Below are positions 45,024 through 45,830 of a stretch of DNA of 45,830 bases, piece after piece; position 1 is the first letter of the stretch, and each line of letters starts with the position of its first letter. The translations under genes and the position numbers were made by a program. Source of the DNA: Bacteroidota bacterium (GTDB taxonomy: Bacteria > Bacteroidota > Bacteroidia > B-17B0 > B-17BO); NCBI GenBank assembly GCA_025356715.1, contig JANXRU010000148.1, positions 1-45,830 on the forward strand, given 5' to 3'. The notes beneath the pieces are model-generated. The model was not told where the DNA came from and searched no databases. It saw only the letters and a program-made list of their open reading frames with translations.

Positions 45024-45139
45024 ATATAATACCAAATGCAAATTTATAAATAGTCCAAAGTTTCGTCACCCTGATACCGATAGCTATTAGTATGACTTCC
45101 TACGATTAGACTACTTATTGTATCAATTTGGTATAATAT
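45024..45139. repeat. Inverted-repeat element of about 116 bases, MITE-like
   Basis: The ends ATATAATACCAAAT and ATTTGGTATAATAT are inverted copies with one mismatch. Further in, TAGTC at 45051 faces GACTA at 45109, and a central near-palindrome ATACCGATAGCTAT..GTAT lies near 45074-45093, so the whole unit can fold on itself. It contains no reading frame. A partial relative is at 116-165. Size, ends and folding resemble small non-autonomous elements or transcribed repeat hairpins found in Bacteroidota genomes. Mobility is not shown. Confidence 0.6.
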
Positions 45140-45140
45140 C

Positions 45141-45182
45141 AAAAAAAAGAGTAAGACAATGTATTGTCTTACTCTTTTTTTT
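45141..45182. terminator. Strong two-way terminator
   Basis: A perfect 20-base inverted repeat (AAAAAAAAGAGTAAGACAAT and its complement) around GT, with A- and T-runs at the ends, lies between the T9SS thioredoxin-like gene and the leftward DUF5684 gene. Confidence 0.9.
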
Positions 45183-45268
45183 GAACTTGAGTTTGCTTTA
45201 TTTCATTAATTTCACTTAATATACAACCCTCACCAATAAATTTATTGATTACAATTAGGGCATAGCTA

Positions 45269-45622
45269 TTAAACAGGTTCTCCTATCATTTTATATTCTG
45301 ATTTATCAAAGGCTAAAATTGCCCAAAAAATAATTCCTAAAAATAATAAACCTACCGTGAAGCCACCGCCCTTACCAAATGATAAAGAAATACGGTGCAG
45401 TAACATGATAACAAAAACAAGATTGACAATAGGAATAATAAACATAAATATCCACCACCATGGTTTGTTTGCAATTTTAAGCATAATAATAATATTGTAA
45501 AAAGGCACTATACAAGCCCAACCAGGCTGACCAGCTTTTACAAACACTTTCCACATTGATATAATAATAAATGTGATGATAGATAAATAAAGAAGAATTC
45601 CGAGAATGATGGCAATTAGCAT
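45269..45622 (-). CDS. DUF5684-type small membrane protein, 117 aa
   Basis: Three or four hydrophobic segments fill the chain. The block KAGQPGWACIVPFYNIIIMLKI (split around residues 31-52) followed by KPWWWIFMFIIPIVN is the DUF5684 signature; such proteins are sometimes labelled signal peptidase I by mistake but lack its catalytic Ser and Lys. Function is unknown. It runs leftward towards the terminator at 45141. The 97 bases upstream hold no gene and lead into the transposon end. Confidence 0.8.
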   Translation of the reverse strand: MLIAIILGILLYLSIITFIIISMWKVFVKAGQPGWACIVPFYNIIIMLKIANKPWWWIFMFIIPIVNLVFVIMLLHRISLSFGKGGGFTVGLLFLGIIFWAILAFDKSEYKMIGEPV

Positions 45623-45689
45623 AATTTTAAATTTTAAAAGGTTAATACTATTATTAAATATAATGCTATTTTATAATAAAACAAATAAT

Positions 45690-45830
45690 GGGTCAAAGAT
45701 AAAAGTTGGGGATAAAATTCTATGCAAATAGTTTTTGTAGTCTAAAAAGGAAGAATTTAATATCTGTAACACCTCTTAAATTAGCTCTAAAGTTTTTTAT
45801 TTTAGAATTAAAAGATTCAGCATTTGCATT
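45690..45830 (-). mobile_element. End of an insertion sequence cut by the window edge
   Basis: The transposase end at 45720 plus about 30 bases of non-coding sequence to about 45690 (reading leftward: ATCCCCAACTTTTATC, then TTTGACCC) look like the downstream end of an IS of the ISL3/ISAon1 type. The outer boundary is a guess, since the other end and the target duplication are outside the window. Confidence 0.5.
45720..45830 (-). CDS. Transposase C-terminus (ISL3/ISAon1-type), partial at window edge
   Basis: The last 36 codons of a leftward gene run in from the right edge and end at TAG (45720-45722). They read NANAESFNSKIKNF..., then RGVTDIKFFLFRLQKLFA at the C-terminus. ESFNxKIKxFRxxxRGVxxxxFFLFRL is, as I recall it, the conserved end of Bacteroidota DDE transposases in this group; the Glu in AESFN would be the last residue of the catalytic triad. 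Whether the full gene is intact cannot be seen from here. Confidence 0.75.
   Translation of the reverse strand, partial: NANAESFNSKIKNFRANLRGVTDIKFFLFRLQKLFA

Noticed and set aside
45269..45622. Signal peptidase I
   Set aside because: The hydrophobic layout resembles proteins mislabelled that way, but no catalytic Ser/Lys pair is present.

Overview
The window reads as chromosomal DNA of a free-living member of the Bacteroidota. The DNA is AT-rich. Three proteins end in type IX secretion (T9SS) sorting domains and there is a T9SS plug protein. Several genes carry the Bacteroidota promoter pattern (TTTG, about 19 bases, TANNTTTG), and many proteins belong to families centred on this phylum (DUF4197, DUF5103, PD40-TPR proteins, surface lipoproteins). 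No species can be named from the sequence alone. I saw no rRNA, tRNA or CRISPR array.

Layout. 1-2.6 kb: an intergenic stretch with a repeat copy, then a small lipoprotein, an alpha/beta hydrolase and a DUF4197 protein, all leftward. 2.6-4.7 kb: cinA and a second alpha/beta hydrolase, rightward. 4.7-7.8 kb: a tightly packed leftward block holding a PPTase, a geranylgeranylglyceryl-phosphate-synthase-like enzyme, a ThiE/TenI-like protein, a PnuC-type transporter and a NadR-like kinase. 7.9-14.7 kb: sahH, pheT, two tandem paralogous outer-membrane proteins and mtaB. 14.7-18.6 kb: a TPR-PD40 protein, a POT peptide transporter and a MarC protein, leftward. 18.6-20.6 kb: two lipoproteins and a HEAT-like gene broken by an in-frame stop. 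20.8-28.4 kb: a 1692-residue T9SS multidomain surface protein, then an adenylate-forming ligase and an acyltransferase. 28.6-31.1 kb: a small secreted Cys protein and a second TPR-PD40 protein, with a SPOR-like tail. 31.3-34.5 kb: a PagL-like lipid A deacylase, a DUF2807 lipoprotein and the T9SS plug protein. 34.7-37.2 kb: a lipoprotein and a five-repeat FG-GAP T9SS protein. 37.3-41.7 kb: a leftward operon of TolC, HlyD/MacA-like adaptor, TsaB and a lipid kinase. 41.8-45.6 kb: a prolyl-oligopeptidase, a T9SS thioredoxin-like protein, an inverted-repeat element, a strong terminator and a DUF5684 membrane protein. The right edge cuts into a transposase gene.

How the genes fit together. Most of the window is housekeeping (SAH recycling, tRNA charging and modification, NAD and thiamine-type vitamin salvage) mixed with cell-envelope functions. 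The envelope theme is strong: T9SS cargo and machinery, lipid A trimming, outer-membrane barrels, surface lipoproteins, peptide uptake and efflux. The most unusual items are the ether-lipid-type synthase paired with a PPTase, the lipid A deacylase beside the T9SS plug, the nonsense-split HEAT gene, a short inverted-repeat element present in one full and one partial copy at opposite ends of the window, and the long cytoplasmic-looking leader on the FG-GAP protein. I found no clear new multi-gene system; the candidates listed are modest and testable.
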